A stretch of DNA of 64,000 nt from Struthio camelus (Eukaryota > Chordata > Aves > Struthioniformes > Struthionidae), in assembly GCF_040807025.1 (NCBI RefSeq), contig NC_090981.1, positions 3,112,501 through 3,176,500 on the forward strand, read 5' to 3'. The position numbers and the translations under genes were made by a program. This document shows positions 24,580 through 36,680 of the stretch, one piece after another. Under the pieces are notes generated by a model. That model was not told the origin of the DNA, did not search any database, and saw only the letters and a list, made by a program, of their open reading frames with translations. Numbering within the stretch: the stretch's first letter is position 1; every line of letters begins with the position of its first letter.

Positions 24580-27500
24580 ATCAAAGCAATTTTGGCAAAT
24601 AATACATAGTGTATTGTTTTGTATTGTATGGTAGTATACATTTTGGAAAAGATTTATTTGAAACTTGGCACTGCAATTTCTTTTTTAATGGTGCAGTAAC
24701 TCATCATGTTAGCAGCCTTGATTAATATGTTTTTAGTGTATGATCGTTTTGTGCCACTTCTTCTAAACTTTAAAAACACATGCCTAACTTCTTCCTGCAC
24801 CCAGAACTAGCTTCTCAGCAGAGCTGAGCCTTTGGTGCCTGCCTCACATTTTGATCCATAAATTAGTTGCTCACCTGCTTTGCCTTGCCTGCAGGACATG
24901 AAAGGTAGACTTTCCTGGAGTCGAATCTATATCACCACTGGCTGAGAATGGAGTGGGAAACTCTAATATGTTCAGGCTGCTTGAAAAGGTTGGAAAGCTA
25001 CGCCTCTAACCTTCCATGTGAATGCCCTAACCAATACACCATGGGACTGCGCAGCTGAGTGAGGAGTCACAGAGAAGGGGGCTGTGAGTCTGTCTTGTTG
25101 AAGCTGTTCCTGCAATATTTAAGCATTTGGAAGAGAAGAAATTATGGCTTTAGAGACAGCAGTTTAGCACACCCCTCTCTGAGGGGGGAGGCTCGGGGCT
25201 CAGCTTTGTGCTCCAGCACTTGTTTGACTTGAAATATTCCAACATGCCACTAAAACCTCTTGTGTATGTGGCTGTAAGTATATTAGGATCTGCACTTGAC
25301 TTTTTTTCCCTTTTACTATGGGATTTGTGAGCCTAAAACACTCACTTTTTTGCAGTTCCACCCTAGATCATTATCTTGGACTGCAATGCATTATTTAGTT
25401 ATCTAAACTAGACCTGTATGTTACAGCCTATGTATCGACATAGTACCTTGAGAGGGAAAGAGCAGAAGATGATGTGGCGCACAGATAATGCACCAGCTCC
25501 CAATCTTACAGCCAAGCCTCTCTTGAGAAAATTGGTGGTAATCCACATCTCACTGGGTCCCAGTCCTTGTTTCCCTCTCTCTGTCTGCTGCTGCTATTTC
25601 ATCTTTCCTGCCAGCTGGGCACTGAATTTAGTAGCCCTAGTGGCCACCTCCGTCTCCAAGGGGCCCTGGGCACAGCTTGTCCATATTCCTGATGCGGCGC
25701 CAGCAGACTGGGGTGCACAGGGCTAGCGTAAGGCCAGCTCAATGTGCCCAAGCTCGGACTCACTCGGGAAGGGCTGAGGTGCTGCAATGCATTATTTCCT
25801 GCATCCTCTCAGACTGCTGAAAATTGTTATCACCTTCAGTGGTCAGTGACCAGGATCAGCAGTTGTTAAGGAGATCCTGTTTTCTCATAAATACCCATAG
25901 TACCTTATTGCCTGAAAACACCCAGGCATTTTAGACGAGATCATGTTTGGACCAAAGTAGGCTTAGTTCATTTTCTAGAACTATTGCCAACCCAAATAAG
26001 TATATAAAGGTTTCATATAAATGTTTAAAGGACTCCAGTGGTAATGTAGACCCTAGCTATACCTCTGCACAGTGAGAAAAGGGAAAGAAAATGTCCCTGC
26101 GTTGCAGCACACTTTCCGGGGCAGCTGCTGCTCCTCTCTGCCATAGCTGAACAAGGGTGGAGGTGGCAGCAAGCCGCTCTGGTTAGAAAGCCAAAATGCT
26201 TCAGGGAGAAAATGATCTTCTGGGGAACTGGGGACCAGGTCACATTTCCTGAATCTTTGGCCTGTTCTTGCAACAGGGCAGCTATTCACCATCCCTTGCA
26301 TAAGACTGGAGCAAAGAGACAGATTGTCCTTTCAGATATTCATCAAAAACCGCTCAACAGCCCCACTGAGATGGGGACTATTTATTCAATAATAAACCCA
26401 GATTAATCATCGTTGCTGTAAGTTATATGTATAAGTTATGATTCTCTGAGGAACACACTACAGTATTAGTAAAATAGAGAGCATGGTAGAAATGGGTTAG
26501 TCATAAAAAGCTCCTATTACTAATTTCAGAGCTGTTGTATAGTTCTCCAAGCATCCACTGTGGGAGAGACGTGAGATCAAGCCACATAGCGTAAGACTGA
26601 TATGCATTTTAGAATACATTGTTCATATTTTTCTTAGCTGGACTACTTTTCCCCCTTTGCACCTTCTTCTGAATTACAGTGCAGTTACTGTAGTTTAGCA
26701 ACTAGTGGGTTTGAATTCAGGTTTGTGACTAATTTTTGTAATGACTTCTTTGGAAAAAAGTAATTTTCAATCAGTTTTACTAATTTTTACTGAAATTTTC
26801 AGAAGCTTTGATTTTTCATTAAGTTTTCATTACAAAGTAGTGAAATGCTACATTGGCAGTTGAATTTTGGTGAGCTTTTGGATAAAGCTAAAAAAAGATT
26901 ATTTGTTTACTTTTTCTGTAATGTCTTTAGAATTTTGATGTGGGTTTTTCCAATCTTGTTAAAAAAATTATAAACTTGCACACTTTGAACCAAACACATT
27001 GATATATTTTGTGAAGATAATTCTTTCCCATCCACAGGCTGCTTCAGTGGTGTACATATGGCTGTTTAACATTTGGCTATATGTTTAAGCAAGGAAAAGT
27101 GTAACAAGACTTTGTGTGGTAAGGTGGTAGGTGCATATCAGTCTTGCGTTGACTATCTGAATAGCTGTCAAACTTCTTGTTTTGAAATCCAGCCTAACCA
27201 AGGTGGTGCCTCTCATAGCTGTTCATTTTCCACCCATAGTTCTATATAACAATTGCTTGCATCACCTGCAGTGGCATTTCTGTAGCTGTTCATGGAATGC
27301 TATTGTTATTTCTTATAGACACACTGCATAACTTACTCTCAGATGCTGCTTGTTATTATTGCTTCCTAAATGTATAATCCAAATGTACAATATTTATGCC
27401 CACGATCAATTATCTGAAAATTTCAAAATCATGAAATTTTTAGAGTTTTATAATTTTTGGTTTGTGCCAGAAATGTAAACAGGGTGAAATTAAAGCTTGA

Positions 27501-30500
27501 TATGCAAACCGGTGAGCATGTGGAAGTATTTCTGTAACTATAAGTTCTTGCTGTATTCAGTCATGACGCTAATGAATCAGGGGCTACTGTCATGGGCTAA
27601 TCCAAATGGAGCTCTTTGCCATTCTGTGTTAATGAGAGCAAAATAGAATAGACCACTGGCATCAAGGTTACAAGGTTGCAATTCATGGGAATGAAAATCA
27701 AGGCTGGTGATGTTGCTTGTTTCCATTATTTATTAATTGCATGAGAATTAGGTGAAATATGTTAGCATGAAAAATCCTAGGGGGAATAGGTATATAGTGA
27801 TACCTGGAAAGAAACATAATGAATACTGTCTAGCACATATTTTTTTTTAAAGCTTCAAAGCTCCCATAGCATTTCCTTCTCAGAAATTTGAAATACAGAA
27901 CATCTCTCTGAGCCGTTCCTCTCCTGAAGCGTGACTGATCTGTGCAGAGCTGTTGAGCTGATAACTTTTTCATTCAATGGGATATTTGTTTTCTGTGTTT
28001 CTTTTGCATTTAGCTAAATGATCTATTATCTCAGCGAAGACGCATTTGCAGAGGGAGTAGATCCTGACTTTGACTTAATGTGTAAGTGTCTTTTATTAGT
28101 GTTTTTGTGAGGAGGTATCAGAGCTGGTCATTATTAGAGCAGCATGAAGAGAGAGACAATGGCTCCTTTCTTGAGGAAGGTGAGATACTGGGTCAGAGGA
28201 GGTCATAGGTATTAGTGCATTAGTCGGTGCCATTTGTTTTAATAAACCGAGGAGAGCTTCTTTAGCTACAAGAGCCTGTAATGCCACCCATCTGAGGAGA
28301 ACGCCATACAAATGAGAGTGTTTCTCTGAGTCTATGCGAGAATAACTGAGAGAGGATCTGCAATTAATGTGCAGGTCTCCCTGCCTGCTGAAGTGGTAGC
28401 TGTAGGTAAAAGAAACAAACCCTCCTTTTAAATAAACACAGCACAAAGTATGTCTGTCTTGGTTCAGACAGGGGCCTGATATTGGCTGGAAGAAGGGATA
28501 CCAGAATGACATCAGATCTGAGGTGGAAATTACTTAGACCATTCAAAACTTCAGCACAGTGATATGGGATAATAGTTTGTACCAACACTGGCTGCAGGGC
28601 CAAGCATGCTGCTATAAAGTTTGGAGAGAGGGTGCTGTACTTGAGCATCTGGAAGGTACGTATCTAAAATAATAATTGGATATTTTATTAGTGCATTGAT
28701 AAGATGCTGGAAGAGTGGGAACCCTTTTTTTTTATTGTTTTGTTAAAACGAAAGCAGTAAGAGATCCTAGAGAAAAGCAGCTGCAGCTGCATTATTGTTT
28801 ATTGCTTTGAAAGCAAATGACCATAAATAAATGCACCAGTAAACAGTACAGACATTTTGAACTACATCTTTTTTATTGCAAAACAATTGTTACAGAAATT
28901 TCAGAAAGTTCTACGGTAGCAATTGCCAACTTCTACTTTTTATTACATATCTAAACACAATCTAAAAGTGCATTGTGAATCCAGTAGACCTTTGGAAAGG
29001 ACCATTTTCCCTAGTAATATACATTTAGACAAATTAAACTTGAAAACCTTCATAGTTGTAGGAATTTGTTTAAAATGTCATTTTAATCGTTTTTCTCCCT
29101 TTATAAATGATTGTTGTACACTTACAAATGATAACCCAAATAATAAACCATTAAATAGCTATTAGTACACTATATTGCAGACACTGTTCCAGACAGCAGT
29201 AGCAGCATATAGACTCTCCTCATGTACGACAACTTCAGTGGTGGAAGAAGGATATAACTTTAGTACAATTTACTCTTGTGCAGGCATAACACTGTATTTC
29301 ACAGCCAATTCCCACTTCTGTCCCCTCCCCTTCCCCCCCCCCATCCAATACTAAAATAAACAAGAGTTATCACTTCCCTGCAGCAGAAACAGCAGCACTT
29401 TCATAATCAAACCTTTTTTCCTAATAGCTTTTTGAAATAAGTACTCTGTGGCTCTATGATGGAGCTGAAAAAGGAATCACATAAGGCAAAAATTAAAAGG
29501 TCAGAGATTGGTTCACAACCAGTCTGGTTCAATGGCTTGGTCATTAGACTGCCCACTTGATGATTTAGGATAATCTGTGTCATGACTCAAAGTAATATAG
29601 CGCTAGAAATGCAGACTAAATCCATCCTCTGATAAAAATTGGAGTAACTATTGAAATCAGGGGGTTTTCTGCAGATTTGCACCAGCATCAATGAGACCCT
29701 AGTCATGGTCAGCCTGGGCGAGGTGAAGTGGATGTGACCTTTTGCATTCTCCAGTGACCAGCTGTAAAGCAGCATAACTTTCACAGGTGTGCAGAAACTC
29801 AGTCTCTTTACATTCAACACTGGTGCTTCTATGTGCAAGTGTGGCAAGGCCAGTGGATCTGATTTAGAGGGCTGAAGGGTTTCCTTAGGTAAGCAGATAC
29901 CCCAACACAGACCTTTTGCTTTTGCCTGATTTGGACTCTCCTCTTACGTGAGGTGGATGAAGGAAAATTCATGCTAGGAAGTGTTCCCATTTCTTTTGGA
30001 AAAGATCTGTACTTGATATTTTTTTAACAAAACTGAGAATGTGGCCTTTGTTGAGACTGATATGCTGGTTTGTGCAAAAATGCAAATGTATTATTATATT
30101 TAAGCAGGGCAGAGACATCACAACTACTTAAGTACTCCTAGGGAAATCCAGGAATGAAAAGTTCACATTTTCCCTACAGGTGATTATCGAATCCTCTTAA
30201 GTATGTAACCTGAGCAACATAACAATACCTTTATTATTGTTTTTAAAATTTGCACCATGAGTTTACAGATAATTTTGTTTCACTGGCTCACACCAAACTA
30301 ATATCTTTGATAACTTTTGCTTTCAGGACAGAGATTTGTTTGCTCTAACTGAAGTCATTGGACTAAGGCCTTGTGCTGCAACCAGCACTCTTTTTGAGGA
30401 GTTATTTGTGAAGCTGCATTTTCCATGTGCTGACAGTTTCTAAGAAACAAATCATTTTCTTCTCTTACAAAAAATATACCCAACTAAGATATCTATCCCC

Positions 30501-32309
30501 TGACAAAGGGGTATTTGTTCCAGCAAAAATACAAATCCGTTTTCACCAGAAATCTATAAATGGAAAAAGAAAAAATAAAAGCAACCTATATCAGGAACCC
30601 AGAGTGATTTTCTTATGTGCATGACTGGACATTTTCAGTGTTCATTATAATTTGAAATTAGCTCCTCATTGCCATTGGTTAACTGACACTTGTGCTAAGA
30701 AAAGTAATGTAGCATCTGATCTCTTCCAAAAAAGAGAGAGCCAAATGTCTCAGGACTGCTGTTGGTTCACATTTTGTACTGAATGTTTCAATTTCAAAAA
30801 ATATAATTGTCATTTTAAAATAATAAAAAGATTAGCTTCTTTGCTTAAAGATCAAATATAATGGAAAATAATGTAAACATCCAAAAGCTTGAATTCATTC
30901 CTAACTGGATTCATCTTTACAGGCAGGCAATGTTAAGTCTCTCATAGTAGTCCAAAGAAATTCATGGAATAATACATGCATTTTCATTGACACAAAAAAA
31001 GACTGGACTGTAAGGAAGCAAAACTACCTCAGTCATATCACACAGTTATTGTGAAAGAATAATGTGCTATAATCCAATACCTAGGACACATGTATACCCA
31101 ACTTTAGAACAGCATCACTTAGACTGGAAACAACAGAACAGATTACTATAGGAAAACATTTATAAAATACTGTACACTGCTTCCTCAGTCGGCCAGCATA
31201 TGTAAACAAACAGCTAAGTTCAGTTGAGTTTCAAAATATTATTTAAAGTTAATTTATCTTATAATCTTTTGCATAACATGCTAGTTCATCTTTCACACTA
31301 TCACAACTCACCTGTCACAGCCCACAGTGGCTCATTAGAGATTTATACACCAGCTCATACAGACATTTATAGTGGAGCTATACAGAGGAATGAGTGAACC
31401 ATACAGAACTTATGCACTGTGACCAGAAATGCATATTCCATATGTATAATGGAAAGTGGAACTTAATGCTTGATGCAACATGTGCTATTTTATTGAATGT
31501 TACAAATTTACAAATATGACTTTATAATGTGATGTTAGAACTGTCCTGTAACATTCACTAATCTTATCACATGTCACAACCATACTGGATTATACATGGG
31601 AGATATGTATATATGTGAATATATATATATTTCATAAGCTATCATTTGATACAGAATATGTCATATGGCACATGCTATAGTTGCACAATAATGGATTATA
31701 AGACTTTTACTCTCACTAAAAGGTCATAATAGTATTGGGAGTAGGAAATCTGATCCCATTGCAAAGAATGGGTGTTTTGCCATCAGTTTCAAAAGGAGGC
31801 AGCTTGATGCAGTGTTTAAAAAACCAGGTGAAGATAAAATGATCTAATATCCATCATAATATACTCTATATACACCATATTTCAGAATAAATGGGAAACA
31901 TTCAGGAAAAGCAGTGGTCTGACATCTTGCAACACACTCTTAACATCTGGATTTACATTTTATATATAATGGTAAATTATAAGAAGGAAATAAAGTGTCC
32001 TGTTCCATTTTACCTGGAAAGTGTGCTTCAGATCAATAAAGTGCTGTATTCAAAACATTTATACAGCTTCTGGGTTTGGCAAATTCCTTTACCCTGACAA
32101 ACTAAGCAATGAAACCTACCCCAGAGGAGAGCCCTGCACCTTGAACTAATTCACTAATCAGTGTTGTGGGATTTCTAACAAATGTGAAATTCCTCTAGGA
32201 TAGACCAATAATATGATGGGGATGGAAGAGTTTGTGGATACATTCATTAAAAGTAACAAAGAAAACAAAACAAAACAACCCCCCCCACCCCAAACCCACC
32301 CAGGAAAGA
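24580..32309. other. Intergenic DNA, no gene supported
   Basis: About 7.7 kb with no supported gene. A possible tRNA-derived relic is listed at 24895-25055. The part from about 27480 to 28650 has a balanced, non-repetitive look with many homeodomain-type AT motifs and could be regulatory, but this is impression only. Simple tracts include a C run near 29334-29342, TA repeats at 31607-31632 and an A/C-rich tract at 32255-32300 just before the next CR1. Confidence 0.45.
24895..25055 (-). repeat. Possible tRNA-derived SINE relic
   Basis: On the minus strand the segment CATGGTGTATTGGTTAGGGC resembles the D-arm and A box of a tRNA. A B-box-like GATTCGACTCC lies about 100 bases further on, much too far apart for a real tRNA gene, so an old tRNA-derived SINE with an internal insertion is the likeliest reading. 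Boundaries and family are not known. Confidence 0.3.
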
Positions 32310-35274
32310 TAAAACACCACTCAAGTCAGGATTCCTCCAGTGGGTGCATGCAGCCAGGGGAGACAGCATGCAACATGGCTATGGAGGATCCTCTTGCACC
32401 TCTCCTGGGAAGCCTGCATGCTCGATTGGCTCTCTGAAATGCCTGTACACCAATGAACGCAGCATGGGGAATAAACAGGAAGAGTTAGAGATGCGTGTGG
32501 TCGCAGGGCCATGATCTCATTGCAATTACAGAGACATGGTGGGATAGTTCACATGACTGGGATGCTGTCATGGATGGCTATGTGCCTTTTAGGAAAGACA
32601 GGCCAGGAAGGTGAGGTGGTGGAGTTGCTCTTTATGTGAGGGAGCAACTAGAATGTGTGGAGCTCTGCCTAGGGGTGGATGAAGAGCAAGTTGAGAGCGT
32701 ATGGGTAAGGATTAAAGGGCAGGGTAACATGGGTGACACTGTTGTGGGGGTTTCCTACAGGCCACCTGATCAGGAAGAGGAAGTAGATGAGGCCTTCTAC
32801 AGACAGCTGGAAGTAGCCTCATGGTCACAGGCCCTGGTTCTCATGGGGGACTTGAACCACCCTGACATCTGCTGGGAACAGAGCACAGCTAGCCACAAAC
32901 AGTCAAGGAGGTTCCTGCAGAGCACTGAGGATAATTTCTTGACACAGGTGATGGAAAAATTCAACAAGGAGAGGTGTGCTGCTGGACCTTGTACTAACAA
33001 ACAAGGAAGGGCTGGTTGGAGATGTGCAGGTTGGGGGCAGCCTTGGCTGCAGTGACCATGAGATGGTGGAGTTCAGGATCCTGGGAGGAGGGAGCAGGGC
33101 AATGAGTAGGATCACAACCCTGGACTTCAGGAGAGCAGACTTGGGCCTCTTCAGGGACCTACTTGGAGGAATCTCATGGGGTAGGGCCCTAGAAGGAAGA
33201 GGGGTCCAGCAGAGCTGGTTAATATTCAAGCATCACCTCCTCCAGGCTCAAGAGCAGTGCATCCCTCTGAGTAAGAAGTCGAGCAAAGTGGGCAGGAGGG
33301 CTGCATGGATGAGCAAGGAACTCCTGGCAAAACTCCAACAGAAGAAGGAAGTCTACAGAAGGTGGAAAAGGGGACAGGCCACTTGGGAGGAATACAGGGA
33401 CGTTGTCAGAGCGTGCAGGGATGCGACAAGGAAGGCTAAGGCCCATTTGGAATTAAATCTGGCAAGGGATGTCAAGGACAACAAGAAGGCCTTCTTCAAA
33501 TACATCAGTAGCACAAGGAAAACTAGGGAAAACGTGGACCTGCTGCTGAATGGGGCGGGTGCCCTGGTGACAAAGAATACAGAGAAGGCAGAGATACCGA
33601 ATGCCTTCTTTGCTTCAGTCTTCACTGCTAAGGCCAGCCCTTGGGAATTCCAGGCCCTGGGGACAAGAGAGAAAGTCTGGAGAAAGGAAGACTCTCCCTT
33701 GGTTGAGGAGGATTGGGTGAGAGATCTTTTGTCCAAACTTGACATCCATAAATCCATGGGCCCCGATGGGATGCACCCACGAGTGCTGAGGGAGCTGGCG
33801 GATGTTATCACTAGGCCACTCTCCATCATCTTTGAAAGGTCCTGGAGATCAGGAGAGGTGCCTGAGGACTGGAAGAAAGCCAATGTCCCGCCAGTCTTCA
33901 AAAAGGGCAAGAAGGAGGAGCCAGGAAACTACAGGCCTGTCAGCCTCACCTCCATCCCTGGAAAAGTGATGGAACAGCTCCTCCTGGAGGTCATCACTAA
34001 GCATCTGGAGGACAAGAAGGTGATCAGGAGTAGTCAGCATGGATTCACCAAAGGGAAATCATGCTTGACCACTCTGATAGCCTTCTATGACGGAATGACT
34101 GGCTGGGTAGATGAGGGCAGAGCAGTGGATGATGTCTCCCTGGACTTCAGCAAGGCTTTTGACACTGTCTCCCATCACATCCTCCTAGGTAAGCTCAGGA
34201 AGTGTGGGTTGGAGGAGTGGACGGTGAGGTGGATTGAGAACTGGCTGGATGGCCGAGCTCAGAGGGTTGTGGTGAATGGCACAGAGTCAAGTTGGAGGCC
34301 TGTGGCTAGTGGTGTCCCCCAGGGGTCAGTCCTGGGTCCAGTCTTTTTCAGACCTGGAGGAAGGGACAGAGTGCCCCCTCAGCAAGTTTGCTGATGATAC
34401 TAAACTGGGGGGAGTGGCTGAGACACCAGAGGGCTGTGCTGCCATTCAGAGGGACCTGGACAGGCTGGGGAGCTGGGCGGAGAGGAACCTCCTGAAGTTC
34501 AACAAAGGCAAGTGCAGGGTCCTGCACCTGGGGAGGAATAACCCCAGGCAGCAGGACAGGCTGGGGGCTGACCTGCTGGAGAGCAGCTCTGCCGAGAAGG
34601 ACCTGGGAGTCCTGGTGGACAACAAGTTAAGCATGAGCCAGCAGTGTGCCCTTGGGGGCCAAGAAGGCCAAGGGTATCCTGTGGTGCATGAGGCAGAGTG
34701 TTGCCAGCAGGTGGAGGGAGGTGATCCTGCCCCTCTACTCAGCCCTGGGGAGGCCTCACCTGGAGTCCTGTGTCCAGTGCTGGGCTCCCCAGTGCAAGAG
34801 AGACATGGAGCTCCTGGAGAGAGTCCAGCGGAGGGCTACAAAGATGATTAAGGGACTGGAGCATCTCTCCTATGAGGAAAGGCTGAGAGAGCTGGGCCTG
34901 TTCAGCCTGGAGAAGAGAAGACTGAGGGGGGATCTCATCAATGTGTACAAGTATCTGAAGGGAGGGTGTCAAGAGGCTGGGGCCAGACTCTTCTCCGTGG
35001 TGCCCAGGGACAGGACAAGAGGCAACGGGCACAAACTGAAACGCAGGAAGGTCCGTCTGAACATGAGGAGAAACTTCTTCACTGTGAGGGTGACAGAACC
35101 CTGGCACAGGTTGCCCAGAGAGGTCGTGGAGTCTCCTTCCCTGGAGACATTCAGAAGTCATCTGGACATGGTCCTGGGCAATGTGCTCTAGAGGACCCTG
35201 CTTGAGCAGGGGGGTTGGACTAGATGATCTCCAGAGGTCCCTTCCAACCTCAACTGTTCTGTGATTCTGTGATT
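32310..35274 (+). mobile_element. CR1 LINE, 5'-truncated within ORF2 start (copy C)
   Basis: Homologous to copy B from just upstream of its ORF2 start to the 3' end, in the opposite orientation. It begins at AAAACACCACTCAAGTCAGG after an A/C-rich tract and ends at 35274 with ATTCTGTGATT. ORF1 is absent. By my count the overlapping reverse transcriptase frames of copies B and C differ at about 13 of 370 residues, so the two are close relatives. No convincing target-site duplication was found. Confidence 0.93.
32560..35191 (+). pseudogene. CR1 ORF2 remnant: endonuclease, RT and C-terminal part
   Basis: The endonuclease part is readable from MREQLECVELCLG (32636) to NKERCAAGP (about 32985), with the GDLNHPDICWEQ motif intact and Trp where copy B has a stop. 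The frame then shifts at the same place as in copy B. A 472-residue frame (32976-34394) covers SDHEMVEF through the RT blocks [19 protein letters not shown] and [13 protein letters not shown] deletion of about 17 bases near 34345 breaks block B, so the FADDTKLGG block lies in another frame (34276-34851). One more shift near 34655 leads to the C-terminal frame ending at 35191. It does not carry the extra base near the LDFSKAFD block that copies B, D and E share. Confidence 0.88.
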
Positions 35275-36132
35275 TGGAGAAGCTTTAGGAAAAGGATGCT
35301 AACAAAAGTTGTCACATTTGAAGCAGCTTGTTAAACACAAGTTCCTTTGTCCCTGGGCTTTGTGCTATTGTTTAACAATCAGCCTGTCACAAGCATGCTT
35401 CATAATGCACAGAAAGGGGACAGTTTCTGACCTTTCTCAGTGTCACCACATGACCATAAAGCTGCACATGGACTGCAAGGTAATTGTGTAAACAGTGTCT
35501 GGATGGGGTTTAGCTCATTGAAAGCCTGGTTAAAGAAAATAAAGAAAGGAACACGTCAGTGCAGAAAGTATGAAGCAGGTTGTGTTTAATGTCACTACAT
35601 TGCATTTCTTTATTTTATGAACTTTCCAACAAAGGGAGTCGGTGCCTAAAGGGTTTTTACTTTCTTTGTCCTTTGTGTTGAGGCAGATGATTATTTTTGG
35701 GTGGGGATTTGTTGCCCTTCAGAATTAACTGTCATACAGTGCTCAGAGTCTGCCAGGGTGAGATCTTAGTGAGAAAATGTCAGCCTCCATTTTCAAAGCT
35801 ACCTTAGAGATTTGGAAGATAATAAATGGGATGTACCTCAGTTGCACGTGTTCATATTTTAAAACAAAAAGGATCTGGTTCTACATAGCTGTTAGTCATT
35901 TTAGAGGTGCTTTGATTTTTAAAAGCACTAGCTTCAACTCTTTTCAAGCTTAAGTTTTCGCCTCATAAAGGATGTGAGTCCAAATGCTCTTTATGCTTCA
36001 GTACCTTTTCCTTATCTTCTGCATCCTCTTCCCCCTCTGACCACTGTGATATCTTTTCATGAGAAGTTTGAAACTCCTGTTGACACTGTGGACTGCGTTT
36101 TGCACTTGGAATGTAGGTGGAGTCAGTGGAGA
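35275..36132. other. Intergenic DNA, no gene seen
   Basis: No gene. On the minus strand there is an AATAAAG near 35609-35615 that could be a distal polyadenylation signal for TRPM3, but two mobile elements and over 2 kb separate it from the stop codon, so this is weak. Confidence 0.4.
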
Positions 36133-36680
36133 TGTTGGAGGTATGAGAAAAAGGAGATTAGGGCATTACTCAGTCTTTCACAGGTAGTTAACAAAACAAG
36201 GCCCTGGAGGAGGAAGGAGCAAGACAACACTATAAGGCAACCAGATAAGGAAGTACCCAAATAAACCTGAAGAGAACAAAAACAGACGATAAACAGGAGA
36301 GAACTACTTGAACTACGGGAGAACTAGCCTAATTAGCAGAATAAAAAACCCACCCACGGGCAGGGAAGCCCCCCGCAGATCGAAGCCCCTTCCCCATAGA
36401 GCATGCGGTAGTAGAAAAAGAGGGTACTGTGACTTTAAACGAAGACGAGACCTGGCAGAACCAATGGGAACGAGGGTGACGATGTAGTTGTGAACTGTAC
36501 TGATAACCGTTGCTTAAACTGTATGAGGTGTCGGCTGTGTAGTAACCAGGTGTGCTAGCTTTGTGGCGTTACCGCCTAGCACCCGTCTGTGCGCAGAAAT
36601 GAATTAAGCAAATATCTCGACTCTGTGTTTTCGGCTCATTGCACACCGGGTGAAAGAACCCTTCTTTGGGACAACAGAGA
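36129..36680 (+). mobile_element. Solo LTR of an endogenous retrovirus, 4-bp duplication
   Basis: The block 36133-36676 (544 bp) starts TGTTGG and ends GACAACA, giving the short inverted ends TGTTG/CAACA expected of an LTR. It is flanked by GAGA at 36129-36132 and at 36677-36680; a 4-bp duplication is typical of class I (gamma-like) retroviruses. A CCAAT-type box (GAACCAATGGG, near 36455) and an AATTAA signal followed by a GT-rich stretch (near 36605-36640) suggest plus orientation. It lies about 1.3 kb beyond the TRPM3 stop codon and is antisense to that gene. No internal viral genes are present. Confidence 0.72.

Noticed and set aside
32976..34394. The 472-residue reverse transcriptase frame as a functional domesticated gene
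   Set aside because: It starts at a frameshift inside ORF2 and ends in a deletion through RT block B, without the FADD block in frame; it is a broken CR1 copy.
34739..35161. Antisense open frames over the CR1 copies (also near 3578, 17874, 48631 and 61713)
   Set aside because: The same antisense frames recur over every CR1 copy and only mirror ORF2 codon bias; none has independent support.
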